A DNA stretch of 6,126 nt, taken from assembly GCA_009778055.1 (NCBI GenBank), contig WRKN01000156.1, positions 1 to 6,126 on the forward strand, read 5' to 3'. Within the stretch, counting starts at the first letter, position 1. The number at the start of each line of letters is the position of its first letter. The position numbers and the translations under genes are program-made. Below the pieces are notes generated by a model. That model did not search any database. It had not been told where the DNA came from and saw only the letters and a list, made by a program, of their open reading frames with translations. Positions 1 through 5,652 of the stretch are shown piece by piece. Source of the DNA: Synergistaceae bacterium. Its GTDB lineage: Bacteria; Synergistota; Synergistia; Synergistales; Aminobacteriaceae.

Positions 1-166
1 ACTGCATAGAAAGCCCCCTGGCTATCTCGGACGGGTTTTCCGAGAGCCTCGCGTACTTTCTCTGCGTCACCAACTGCCGTTCCAGATTCAGCAGGTTCTG
101 GAGGTTGTTCTGCAGAGAACCCATCAGGGTTCCGTAAATCATTCCGGTTGTGACTCGGCCGGCCAT
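1..166 (-). CDS. flgL: Flagellar hook-associated protein FlgL (HAP3), N-terminal part only
   Basis: Only the first 55 codons lie in the window; the gene continues beyond the left edge. FlgL forms the second junction ring between the hook and the flagellin filament, next to FlgK, and is exported by the flagellar type III system. The visible N-terminus begins MAGRVTTGMIYGTLMGSL, followed by a heptad-like NLQNLLNLERQL helix and then ARLSENPSEIARGLS. This matches the family pattern of an initial RVTTGM, a helix ending in a Q-L pair, and a 'S-x-N-P-x-x-A' turn; it is the D0/D1 coiled-coil shared with flagellin. The ATG at 164-166 is chosen because a GGGAG Shine-Dalgarno sits 9 bases upstream, overlapping the flgK stop codon. 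It follows flgK after 13 bases and is surely in the same operon. Identity rests on the N-terminus plus position directly after flgK; the rest cannot be judged. Confidence 0.9.
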   Translation of the reverse strand, partial: MAGRVTTGMIYGTLMGSLQNNLQNLLNLERQLVTQRKYARLSENPSEIARGLSMQ

Positions 167-175
167 CGTTATGCA

Positions 176-180
176 CTCCC
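176..180 (-). promoter_or_regulatory. Ribosome binding site of flgL
   Basis: On the minus strand the sequence reads TAGGGAG: the TAG stop of flgK runs straight into a GGGAG Shine-Dalgarno whose first G is the last base of the stop. It lies 9 bases before the flgL ATG, so termination on flgK should deliver ribosomes to flgL (inferred coupling). Confidence 0.7.
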
Positions 181-3100
181 TATCTGCCGACAAGGCCGAA
201 ACCGTTTATTATCCGGTCCAGCATCTCGTCTATTGTGGTGGCGTAACGCGACATGGCGTTGAACGCGTGGTTCCACTTCAATATATCCAGCATTTCCTCG
301 TCTATGTTTACCCCCATGACGGACTGGCGCTGAAGTTCTATCTGATCCGTCAGGTTTGTCTGCGCCTTGAACATCAGGGCGGCGCGTCCGCCCTCGCTGC
401 CTATTTTAGCCAGATAAGCCTCGTAAAAGTCGCCCAGAGACGCGGTTCCGCCGCTCAACAGCTTGCTGGTCTGAAGACCGGCCATGCGCGCGGCGTTCGT
501 CCCTCCGCCGGAACTCTCCCCGGAGGAGGCCCTTCCGTCCTTGTCCAGCTTGCCCATCGCCGCGCCTATCAGGCTGATGTCGTCAACCACCTGTAGATTG
601 ACGTTTATCAGGCTGGCAGAGCCGGATTTGAAGCGAGGGGGGTCGAAAAACGCGACTCCCGTGGTGTTGCCGTTGACTCCTGTTCCGTACCCGGCGTACT
701 GGTAGGCGTTGAAGTTGTTGACCATGGCCCAGGATATCTCGTCGAGTTCGGCCTTCAACTGAGGTAGCAGCCCGTCGCGAACCTCCTCCAGGGCCTTCAC
801 CGAGCCGCCTCTTACGTGGTGCTGAACGGTTATCGCCGTCCGGCCCACGCCCTTCAGCTCCAGGAATATGCCCTCGCTGACCGTCTCCAGCTTGCTGGCC
901 GAGAAGTCGTTGCGGTTTGTCCCGGAGGGAATACGGCGCGCCTTGTCGAACTTGTTGTCCGCGGAGAGGTAGCCGACGCCGTTGAAGGTGAAGTAAGCGT
1001 CCTCGGCCACCTTCGAGTAGGCCGTGACTTCGCGGTAGATGGTTTTCCCGCCCTGGTTAATCTCCTGCACGTCCACGAGGCCCAGGCGGCGCAGCACCTG
1101 CATGTTCCCGTCCTCGTCGCCCATGAGGGTGACGCGCTGGGCCTCTCCCGGCACGTTGCTGGCGATGACGAGATACCAGGTCTGGTCGGAGTCCTGGACA
1201 AGCGAGGCGTTGACCCACTGCTCCGGCTGGGTAAGGCCGTATTCCGCCTGATATTTTTCGTTTATTTTGTTGCGTATGGTCTCCAAAGTATCATCTTCGT
1301 ACACGCTTATGGTGATAACCGGGCTTGGGTTGGCCATCCCCATACGCGCGGCCAGGTCTCCGACCACGTCGCTGATGGAGATAAGATAGTTGTTGTCGGA
1401 AGCGACGGTAAGCTGCGTCGGGACGCCGCCCACCAGATTGCCGGCGTTGACGGTGAAGGAGTTGGACCCGGAACGTGGCAGCGCGTCTCTAAGGAAATCC
1501 GCCAAGTCGTCTACCGTGAGATGGTCATTTAAAGACCTCCCCGGTGGTTCCCCCGTGTCGCTGATTATGTCCCACCTATCGGCGGCCGCGTTCCACCTGA
1601 CCGTTATGTCTATCTGATAATCGCTCGCCCCTATCCTGAACGTGTAGCTGTCGCCCGGCTCCCCGGGGCCGAGAATTTGCCCGTCCTTCAAGGTTGGGTG
1701 GTTGGTGATAGGTTTCGACATCACCTGAGTGCCCTGGGTTCCCACCTGTATGCGAAAATCGCCCACGATTTTGAGAGCATCATCGGTTTTGACCGGGCGG
1801 ACGCGCATGGGAACCGTGTCATAGACTGCGCTGTCCGTCACCCTCAGTCCTAACATATTGGACGGGTCCCTGACAGAAATGGAGGCACCGCCGTCGCCGG
1901 TTATGACAAAGGAAGTGGCACTTATGGCGGCGTTTGGAGTAACGGTAATGGGCGGTGTTGTACCGATATCCGCGAAAATCATGTTCATGTACGCCACCAG
2001 CGTGTCGACAGTGACGGTGTCGCCGAAGCCAGGCAACAGGGGTACATCTGACGGATCAACTGGAATTTCGTTAACTGTGGCCTCGGCAATCCATTCTTCC
2101 TCATCCTCATCCCACGTCAGCTTGAACATTACTTCATATCCGCCGGACGACACGATGAAACTTCGGGATTCGCCGTCGACAGAGCCGCGTCCCAGCACGA
2201 TTCCATCCGGCACACCTACACCCGGCGACACAAAATCCTGTGACGTCAATTCAGTCGTGATGACGCAATAGGGGTCATAGCCGCCCACCGTCCAGTTTTC
2301 GCCGTTGGCCATGCGATAGACGTTGAGCTGGTGAACGCCCTCCGGGCCTACGGCCAGGGCCAGGGCCACGCCTGTGTTCTCCACTATGTCGAACTCGTTG
2401 TCCCTTACCTGCACGTCATAGTAAACCTGATCTTCCCAATAAAAAGCGTGCGCCACCAGTTCACGCACCTTGTCGCCCTGAATGAGGGTGCGTCCGTTGA
2501 GCGTCATGAAAAACTCACCGGTTATGTTGCCGTGCTTGAACGGTTCCTGTATCTCTATGTCAATCATGCTGCTGAGCCTGTCCAGAAGCAGGTCGCGCTT
2601 GTCCAGCAGGTCGTTGGGGTTCTGTCCCGACGCCTGGATGGCGTATATCTGCCTGTTGAGCTGGGCGATGTCGTGAAGCATACCGTTCATTTCGTCCACG
2701 GCGGACTTTATTTCGGTGTTGACCATGGACGCGTACTGGTCGTAGCCCTTGACGATGTTGTCTATCATGCCCCCCAGGGTGTTGGCGGCCTCAATCACGG
2801 TACGCCTTATGGCGGGGCTGTCCGGTTCTTTATGCAGCTCCTGAATCGTGCTCCAGAACGAGTCGAACGCCACGCGCACCCCGTCGCCCATAGGTTCGGC
2901 CAGGTAAAGCTGCACGGTGTTGTACATACGGTTTATCTGGTTCCAGTAACCCAGCCCGGCCATTTCGGAACGGTACTGGAAATCCAGGAAAGCGTCCCGT
3001 ATGCGTACTATATCGTCGACCTTGACCCCGGTTCCCAACTGCCCACCCGGCATCGAGTAGGGAACAGTGGTGGACAGGTTCACCCTCTGCCTGGAATACC

Positions 3101-3206
3101 CCTCCGTATCCACGTTGGAGGCGTTGTGCCCGGCCACCTGAATACCCATCCGAAACGCGTTGAGGGCGCGTTTGCTCATTTCCAAACCGGCAAAACTGTT
3201 TATCAT
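180..3206 (-). CDS. flgK: Flagellar hook-associated protein FlgK (HAP1), unusually large, with an inserted module array
   Basis: FlgK is the first hook-filament junction protein, exported with the help of FlgN. The start is the ATG at 3204-3206, giving MINSFAGLEMSKRALNAFR: it has an AGGGGG ribosome site 8 bases upstream and the N-terminus expected of the family. An in-frame ATG at 3269 would add 21 atypical residues inside flgN. The product is about 1008 residues; common homologues have about 550-650. The N-terminal core (about 1-240) carries GHNASNVDTEGYSRQRV, a variant of the family HNIANxNTPGYSRQ motif. The C-terminal core (about 795-1008) has LEEVRDGLLPQLKAELDEI, a Ser/Gly-rich linker (about 894-902), then RQSVMGVNIDEEMLDILKW and TTIDEMLDRIINGFG, classic for the FlgK end. 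Between them are about 500 residues of beta-rich modules (separate entries). One cysteine (residue 314) was seen. The gene starts 5 bases after flgN. Identity is secure from both termini; the middle is not canonical. Confidence 0.96.
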   Translation of the reverse strand: MINSFAGLEMSKRALNAFRMGIQVAGHNASNVDTEGYSRQRVNLSTTVPYSMPGGQLGTGVKVDDIVRIRDAFLDFQYRSEMAGLGYWNQINRMYNTVQLYLAEPMGDGVRVAFDSFWSTIQELHKEPDSPAIRRTVIEAANTLGGMIDNIVKGYDQYASMVNTEIKSAVDEMNGMLHDIAQLNRQIYAIQASGQNPNDLLDKRDLLLDRLSSMIDIEIQEPFKHGNITGEFFMTLNGRTLIQGDKVRELVAHAFYWEDQVYYDVQVRDNEFDIVENTGVALALAVGPEGVHQLNVYRMANGENWTVGGYDPYCVITTELTSQDFVSPGVGVPDGIVLGRGSVDGESRSFIVSSGGYEVMFKLTWDEDEEEWIAEATVNEIPVDPSDVPLLPGFGDTVTVDTLVAYMNMIFADIGTTPPITVTPNAAISATSFVITGDGGASISVRDPSNMLGLRVTDSAVYDTVPMRVRPVKTDDALKIVGDFRIQVGTQGTQVMSKPITNHPTLKDGQILGPGEPGDSYTFRIGASDYQIDITVRWNAAADRWDIISDTGEPPGRSLNDHLTVDDLADFLRDALPRSGSNSFTVNAGNLVGGVPTQLTVASDNNYLISISDVVGDLAARMGMANPSPVITISVYEDDTLETIRNKINEKYQAEYGLTQPEQWVNASLVQDSDQTWYLVIASNVPGEAQRVTLMGDEDGNMQVLRRLGLVDVQEINQGGKTIYREVTAYSKVAEDAYFTFNGVGYLSADNKFDKARRIPSGTNRNDFSASKLETVSEGIFLELKGVGRTAITVQHHVRGGSVKALEEVRDGLLPQLKAELDEISWAMVNNFNAYQYAGYGTGVNGNTTGVAFFDPPRFKSGSASLINVNLQVVDDISLIGAAMGKLDKDGRASSGESSGGGTNAARMAGLQTSKLLSGGTASLGDFYEAYLAKIGSEGGRAALMFKAQTNLTDQIELQRQSVMGVNIDEEMLDILKWNHAFNAMSRYATTIDEMLDRIINGFGLVGR
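825..1313 (-). other. FlgK insert module C (residues about 632-794), hook-IN/FliD-like segment
   Basis: This stretch resembles the flagellar cap protein FliD more than ordinary FlgK. DDTLETIRNKINEKY (from residue 638) fits the start of the flagellin hook-IN motif, a helix ending in I-N. It continues with NASLVQDSDQTWYLVIAS and then LRRLGLVD, matching the family 'V-x-A-S-x-v-x-d-x-x-x-x-x-L-x-i-x-S ... L-G-L' layout. After it, EDAYFTFNGVGYLSADNKF and GIFLELKGVGRTAITV mirror the FliD stretch read as 'DAxFTVNGxxxxxSSNT ... GVTLxLKxxGxxxxTV'. The resemblance comes from family knowledge and by-eye matching, not a profile search. It may reflect a domain shared by hook-associated proteins rather than recent transfer from fliD. 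Confidence 0.5.
1302..1652 (-). repeat. FlgK insert module B (residues about 519-635), diverged copy of module A
   Basis: Second of the related modules. It opens with DSYTFRIGASDYQIDITVRW, passes through LTVDDLADFLRDAL and FTVNAGNLVGG, and closes with ISISDVVGDLAARMGM. The last part resembles the end of hook-IN motifs, where a 'I-x-V-x-D-x-x-G-x-L-x-x-x-L-G-L' strand and helix close the unit. About 50 residues separate it from module A; that linker holds DDALKIVGDFRIQVGTQGTQ, a pattern reminiscent of strands in FlgK domain D2. Such surface domains of junction proteins are tolerant of size change. Confidence 0.55.
1800..2168 (-). repeat. FlgK insert module A (residues about 347-469), diverged copy of module B
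   Basis: This segment of flgK appears related to the segment at 1302-1652. Matching anchors in order are YEVMFKLTWDEDEEEW (from residue 357) against YQIDITVRWNAAADRW (from 530); DTVTVDTLVAYM (from 396) against DHLTVDDLADFL (from 561); and a closing MLGL (451-454) against RMGM (621-624). Anchor spacings are similar (39 and 55 residues against 31 and about 59). The similarity is seen in protein only; no DNA repeat is evident, so the duplication is old or was diversified. The second half has the layout of a flagellin hook-IN motif: a short helix after T-V-x-D-L, beta strands, then a G-L close. Relation between the copies is by-eye inference. Confidence 0.55.
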
Positions 3207-3211
3207 AATCT

Positions 3212-3658
3212 TTACCCCCTGAAATCCATTCCTCCGGAACGCGTAAAATCGGCGTCCAAACGCCGCCATTCGGATAGAAGCATTGCGCTGAAGCGCTCGT
3301 TATGTTCGATAATGCCGGTGAGGACGGCCATCTCCGACTTTAGCGCGAACACCGAATGTCCCAGGCGCTCGCCGGCCCCTATGAAAAGGGCACGATCCGC
3401 CTCCGGCACGACCTGGGACAGGGCCGAAACGTACGGCTCGCACTCCAATTCCTTGGACAGGGACTCCGTCAGCGCGGCCCTCCGGTTCTCCGTGGTCTGG
3501 ACGCGGAAGGAGATACCTTGAACGCGCTTCATGAGGCTCTGCATGGCGGCGTGGTCGCCGTTCTTGACGGATTCCCTCTGCTCGGCGACGGCGTCCAGAA
3601 GGTCGTCGATAAGATCCGCCTCGTCCAGCATGGCGTTGATAAGCGCCTGGACGGACAA
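3212..3658 (-). CDS. flgN: FlgN-family flagellar export chaperone
   Basis: FlgN is a cytosolic helical chaperone that binds the C-terminal helices of FlgK and FlgL and delivers them to the flagellar export gate. The product has 148 residues, normal for the family, and is almost wholly helical: the N-terminal ALINAMLDEADLIDDLLDAV resembles the FlgN start 'L-x-x-L-x-x-E-x-x-x-x-x-x-L-L', and VQTTENRRAALTESLSKEL gives the E-x-R-R helix (about 53-71). Sequence conservation in FlgN is low, so position between flgM and flgK carries much of the call. The start is a TTG at 3656-3658, supported by GAGGAG 8 bases upstream within the last codons of flgM; the next in-frame ATG (3629-3631) lacks comparable support. 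It lies 5 bases after flgM and 5 before flgK. Confidence 0.87.
   Translation of the reverse strand: MSVQALINAMLDEADLIDDLLDAVAEQRESVKNGDHAAMQSLMKRVQGISFRVQTTENRRAALTESLSKELECEPYVSALSQVVPEADRALFIGAGERLGHSVFALKSEMAVLTGIIEHNERFSAMLLSEWRRLDADFTRSGGMDFRG
3215..3220 (-). promoter_or_regulatory. Ribosome binding site of flgK
   Basis: AGGGGG lies in the last codons of flgN, 8 bases before the flgK ATG, with the flgN TAA stop inside the spacer. This fixes the flgK start at 3206 over the upstream in-frame ATG at 3269. Confidence 0.75.
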
Positions 3659-3663
3659 CCTGT

Positions 3664-3951
3664 CTACTCCTCGTAATTCAGGATTCCGGCCAGAAAAAGG
3701 TTGTGGGCGATTTTTTCAAGAGGAGGATGATATTCGCCGCCTTCCAATTTTTTCTTGAAATCGTCCACCAGGTCCTGCCGGACTTCCGGAACATTTTTCA
3801 GCTCTCCGGAAACGCGGGCCAGTTCCACCGCGAACGAACTGAAATTTACCTCGTCCGTATGATTGCTCACGCCGCCCATTCCATACAATTTTTTTGCCTT
3901 GGCCTTAGCCGGCGCGTCAATGCTATATTGCCCCATTATTTTTTCTATCAA
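3664..3951 (-). CDS. flgM: Anti-sigma-28 factor FlgM
   Basis: FlgM binds the flagellar sigma factor (sigma-28/FliA/sigma-D) and holds late flagellar genes off until the hook is finished, when FlgM activity falls (by export in enterics). The 95-residue product has the family layout: a flexible N-terminal half (IMGQYSIDAPAKAKAKKL) and a conserved sigma-binding C-terminal region (about 33-86), DEVNFSSFAVELARVSGEL, VPEVRQDLVDDFKKKLEGGE, YHPPLEKIAHNLF. This follows the family pattern 'D-x-V-x-x-S-x-x-A-x-x-L ... P-D-V-R-x-x-x-V ... I-x-x-G-x-Y-x-v-x-x-x-x-I-A-x-x-L'. The TTG at 3949-3951 is chosen because AAGGAG stands 9 bases upstream. A GTG at 3967-3969 would add six residues (101 in all) but has no good ribosome site and lies close to the predicted transcript start. 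First gene of the operon, just behind a sigma-28-type promoter. Confidence 0.92.
   Translation of the reverse strand: MIEKIMGQYSIDAPAKAKAKKLYGMGGVSNHTDEVNFSSFAVELARVSGELKNVPEVRQDLVDDFKKKLEGGEYHPPLEKIAHNLFLAGILNYEE
3667..3672 (-). promoter_or_regulatory. Ribosome binding site of flgN
   Basis: GAGGAG, formed by the last two Glu codons of flgM, stands 8 bases before the flgN TTG. It decides for the TTG start over the later in-frame ATG. Confidence 0.7.
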
Positions 3952-3960
3952 TGAAATCCA

Positions 3961-3966
3961 CTCCTT
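3961..3966 (-). promoter_or_regulatory. Ribosome binding site of flgM
   Basis: A strong AAGGAG sits 9 bases before the TTG at 3951 and directly after the alternative GTG at 3969. It is the main reason for placing the flgM start at the TTG. Confidence 0.65.
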
Positions 3967-3991
3967 CACAAATATACCTATCTAGTTCACG

Positions 3992-4019
3992 ATATCGGTA
4001 AATTGCGTTGTGTCCTTTA
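3992..4019 (-). promoter_or_regulatory. Sigma-28/sigma-D (FliA-type) promoter of the flgM-flgN-flgK-flgL operon
   Basis: Read on the minus strand: TAAA (4016-4019), a 16-base spacer (4000-4015), and ACCGATAT (3992-3999). The known Bacillus sigma-D consensus is TAAA, 14-16 bases, GCCGATAT, so 11 of 12 consensus bases match and the spacing is allowed. Transcription should begin near 3985, giving a leader of about 35 bases up to the flgM TTG with AAGGAG inside it. It lies in the 72-base gap after comFC. The consensus is established knowledge; activity here is inferred. Confidence 0.8.
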
Positions 4020-4023
4020 GTCC

Positions 4024-4695
4024 CTAACGTACCGGCGGGACGTGGGCGGCGACGAAGGCGCAGGCGGCGCTCACTCCGCAGGCTTTGGCCGCTTTGGCAA
4101 GGGCGGCCAGGGTTGAGCCGGTGGTGCACACGTCGTCCACGAACCCGGCGCGAAGCCCCGGTATTTTTGTTATGTTCTCGTCGAACGCGAAGGCGCTGCT
4201 ACTGAGGGCCAGCCGTTCGTTCATTCCCAGTCCGGCGCGGGGAGGCACGTCAGCCGTCCATCGCGCGGCGCTCCGCACTTCTATGCCCCAGACTTCGCCC
4301 AGCCCTTTCGCGATGGACTCCGCCTGGTTATAACGCCTTTTACTTTTCAGATGAAGGGGGACGGGGATGAGGACGTCCACGTCCGGACGCGCAAAAAAAT
4401 TGCCCAGGGCTCTGCCGAGCCTTGGGCCTGTTGCTTCGTACCCGCCGTATTTTAGCGCGAGGATTACGTCCTTCATATGTCCTTCGTAGACCGAGCCGGC
4501 GCGTATTTTTGCCCCGCCCCCCGCGCCTTCCCCGTGTATTTTGCACGGCGCCGGCTCCCCGCACCACAGACACCTCGGGAGCTGCGGCCTGAGCATGGAG
4601 CGCAGGCACGTTCCGCACAGGAGTTCCGCCACGGCCCCGCACACCGGGCAGGACACGGGCCAGAGCATATGCGCCAGTATTTCAAGCGCCGTCAA
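4024..4695 (-). CDS. comFC: ComF/ComFC family protein (phosphoribosyltransferase-like, with zinc-finger N-terminus)
   Basis: ComF-family proteins (ComFC, GntX) are needed for DNA uptake or processing during transformation in competent bacteria; their exact reaction is unsettled, and many non-competent bacteria keep them. The 223-residue product shows a cysteine-rich N-terminus (C16-x2-C19, C27-x2-C30, C42-x2-C45, C51) fitting a zinc-binding site, then the phosphoribosyltransferase-type domain: MKDVILALKYGG, LIPVPLHLKSKRRYNQAE (family 'PVPL ... R-G-x-N-Q-A'), a GLGMNERL segment where relatives have Q-x-x-L-x-x-x-x-R, and the PRPP loop FVDDVCTTGSTL (about 185-196) with the paired aspartates. 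All key motifs are present, so it looks intact. The TTG start at 4693-4695 overlaps the stop of the upstream gene as TTGA, suggesting coupling; no strong ribosome site is seen, and an ATG at 4666-4668 is a weaker alternative. No comFA or comFB is visible. Confidence 0.93.
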   Translation of the reverse strand: MTALEILAHMLWPVSCPVCGAVAELLCGTCLRSMLRPQLPRCLWCGEPAPCKIHGEGAGGGAKIRAGSVYEGHMKDVILALKYGGYEATGPRLGRALGNFFARPDVDVLIPVPLHLKSKRRYNQAESIAKGLGEVWGIEVRSAARWTADVPPRAGLGMNERLALSSSAFAFDENITKIPGLRAGFVDDVCTTGSTLAALAKAAKACGVSAACAFVAAHVPPVR

Positions 4696-5555
4696 AGGGA
4701 CTTCCAGCTTTTGAAACCCTGCCCCAGAACCTCAGCGGCGTCGCATATGGAGACGAACGCCTTAGGGTCTTCTTCCTGAAGGAAGGTCTTGAGCTGCACC
4801 ACGTGGCGCGGCTCAAGAAGGGATATCAGCACGGGGCGCGGCTGTTTCGTGTACATGCCGATACCGTCGATGCGGGTGACCCCTTTGCCAGCGGCGGTAA
4901 TGAAAGCTGATACTTCCTCCGGTTTGTTGGTGATGATGAAGGCCTGCTTCCTCCGGTCGAACTTGAGCATGACGTTGTCTAGGGTCAGCCCGTATATGTA
5001 CAGCCCCACCATGCCGTAGACCACGGAGTCCAGCCCGACGATTCCCAGGGACAGAAAGAGGATGGCCATGTTCACGAAGATGGTGAACTGCCCGACCTCT
5101 ATGCCGTACCGGCGGCGGAGAACCATGGCGATGATGTCGGTGCCGCCGCCCGACCCTCCGGCGTGAAACATCATGCCGCCCGACAGACCTTTGAGGACGC
5201 CGCCTATCACCGCCGCCATGAACTTGTCCTGCGACAGGGGCAGAGGCATTCTGATAAAAAACGGCAAAGCGGTGGTGAACACGGCGATGGAACATGTCGT
5301 CAGCCCCAGGAAGCGCAGGTTAAGATTTTTCCGCCCCCAGAGCAGCAGCAGGGCGTTGCACGCCGCTATTACATAGCTGGGAGGGATGTGTAACGCGTAA
5401 TGCGCCAGGTACGCCACCCCCGACACCCCCATGTCGGGAAAACGGTAAGGCAGCGTAAAGTTGGCCACAGCCGACGCCGTCAGAAGGTTGCACAGCACTA
5501 TGGCCACAATGGACTTCCAGTTATTTACCACCCCACGCCCCAGCGTCCCCGACAT
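4692..5555 (-). CDS. YitT family membrane protein with C-terminal DUF2179 domain
   Basis: YitT-family proteins are multi-pass inner-membrane proteins of unproven function, sometimes proposed as transporters. With the ATG at 5553-5555 the product is 287 residues, close to the usual 280-290. Hydrophobic segments lie at about 15-35, 45-73 (perhaps with a re-entrant turn), 80-100, 112-131, 156-175 and 180-194. Family marks are the glycine-rich GGSGGGTDIIAMVLRRRYG (from 133), GLYIYGLTLDNVM at the end of the membrane part, and a soluble DUF2179 domain (about 202-282) with QAFIITNKPEEVSAFI, GVTRIDGIGMYTKQPRPVL and the closing EVLGQGFK. The start is uncertain: the frame is open back to a TTG at 5612 (306 residues), but the extra stretch is T-rich with codons unlike the rest of the gene, and neither start has a good ribosome site. 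It overlaps comFC by four bases. Confidence 0.9.
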   Translation of the reverse strand: MSGTLGRGVVNNWKSIVAIVLCNLLTASAVANFTLPYRFPDMGVSGVAYLAHYALHIPPSYVIAACNALLLLWGRKNLNLRFLGLTTCSIAVFTTALPFFIRMPLPLSQDKFMAAVIGGVLKGLSGGMMFHAGGSGGGTDIIAMVLRRRYGIEVGQFTIFVNMAILFLSLGIVGLDSVVYGMVGLYIYGLTLDNVMLKFDRRKQAFIITNKPEEVSAFITAAGKGVTRIDGIGMYTKQPRPVLISLLEPRHVVQLKTFLQEEDPKAFVSICDAAEVLGQGFKSWKSL

Positions 5556-5652
5556 TTCTTTCACACGGCCCAAAAACCCAACAAAATTCAAAACAAACTT
5601 CACACCTTTCAAATGTAAACGTACTCATATAGTAACCCATCAAGCTGATTTA

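Noticed and set aside
157..164. Palindromic GGCCGGCC next to the flgL start
   Set aside because: It is formed by the Ala-Gly-Arg codons of flgL; an 8-base palindrome in this G+C-rich coding DNA needs no other explanation.
816..1532. Plus-strand open frame of 238 codons inside flgK
   Set aside because: Antisense shadow of the flgK frame in G+C-rich DNA; no ribosome site or family resemblance.
3207..3269. Upstream in-frame ATG extending FlgK by 21 residues
   Set aside because: The extension lies within flgN, does not resemble FlgK N-termini, and the ATG at 3206 has a strong ribosome site.
2331..3521. Long plus-strand open frame of 396 codons opposite flgK and flgN
   Set aside because: It lies antisense to two well-supported genes, has a His/Val-rich composition typical of the complement of coding DNA, and shows no recognisable domain.
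3952..3969. GTG start for flgM six codons upstream
   Set aside because: No good ribosome site, only about 16 bases from the predicted transcript start, and the AAGGAG falls after it; the TTG at 3951 fits better. Not fully excluded.
4813..5295. Minus-strand frame of 160 codons within the YitT-family gene
   Set aside because: Its Arg/His-rich translation is the classic out-of-frame reading of a G+C-rich gene; the overlapping frame has clear YitT and DUF2179 motifs.
5556..5612. TTG start extending the YitT-family protein by 19 residues
   Set aside because: The added codons are T-rich and unlike the rest of the gene, there is no convincing ribosome site, and the shorter product matches the usual family length. 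Not fully excluded.
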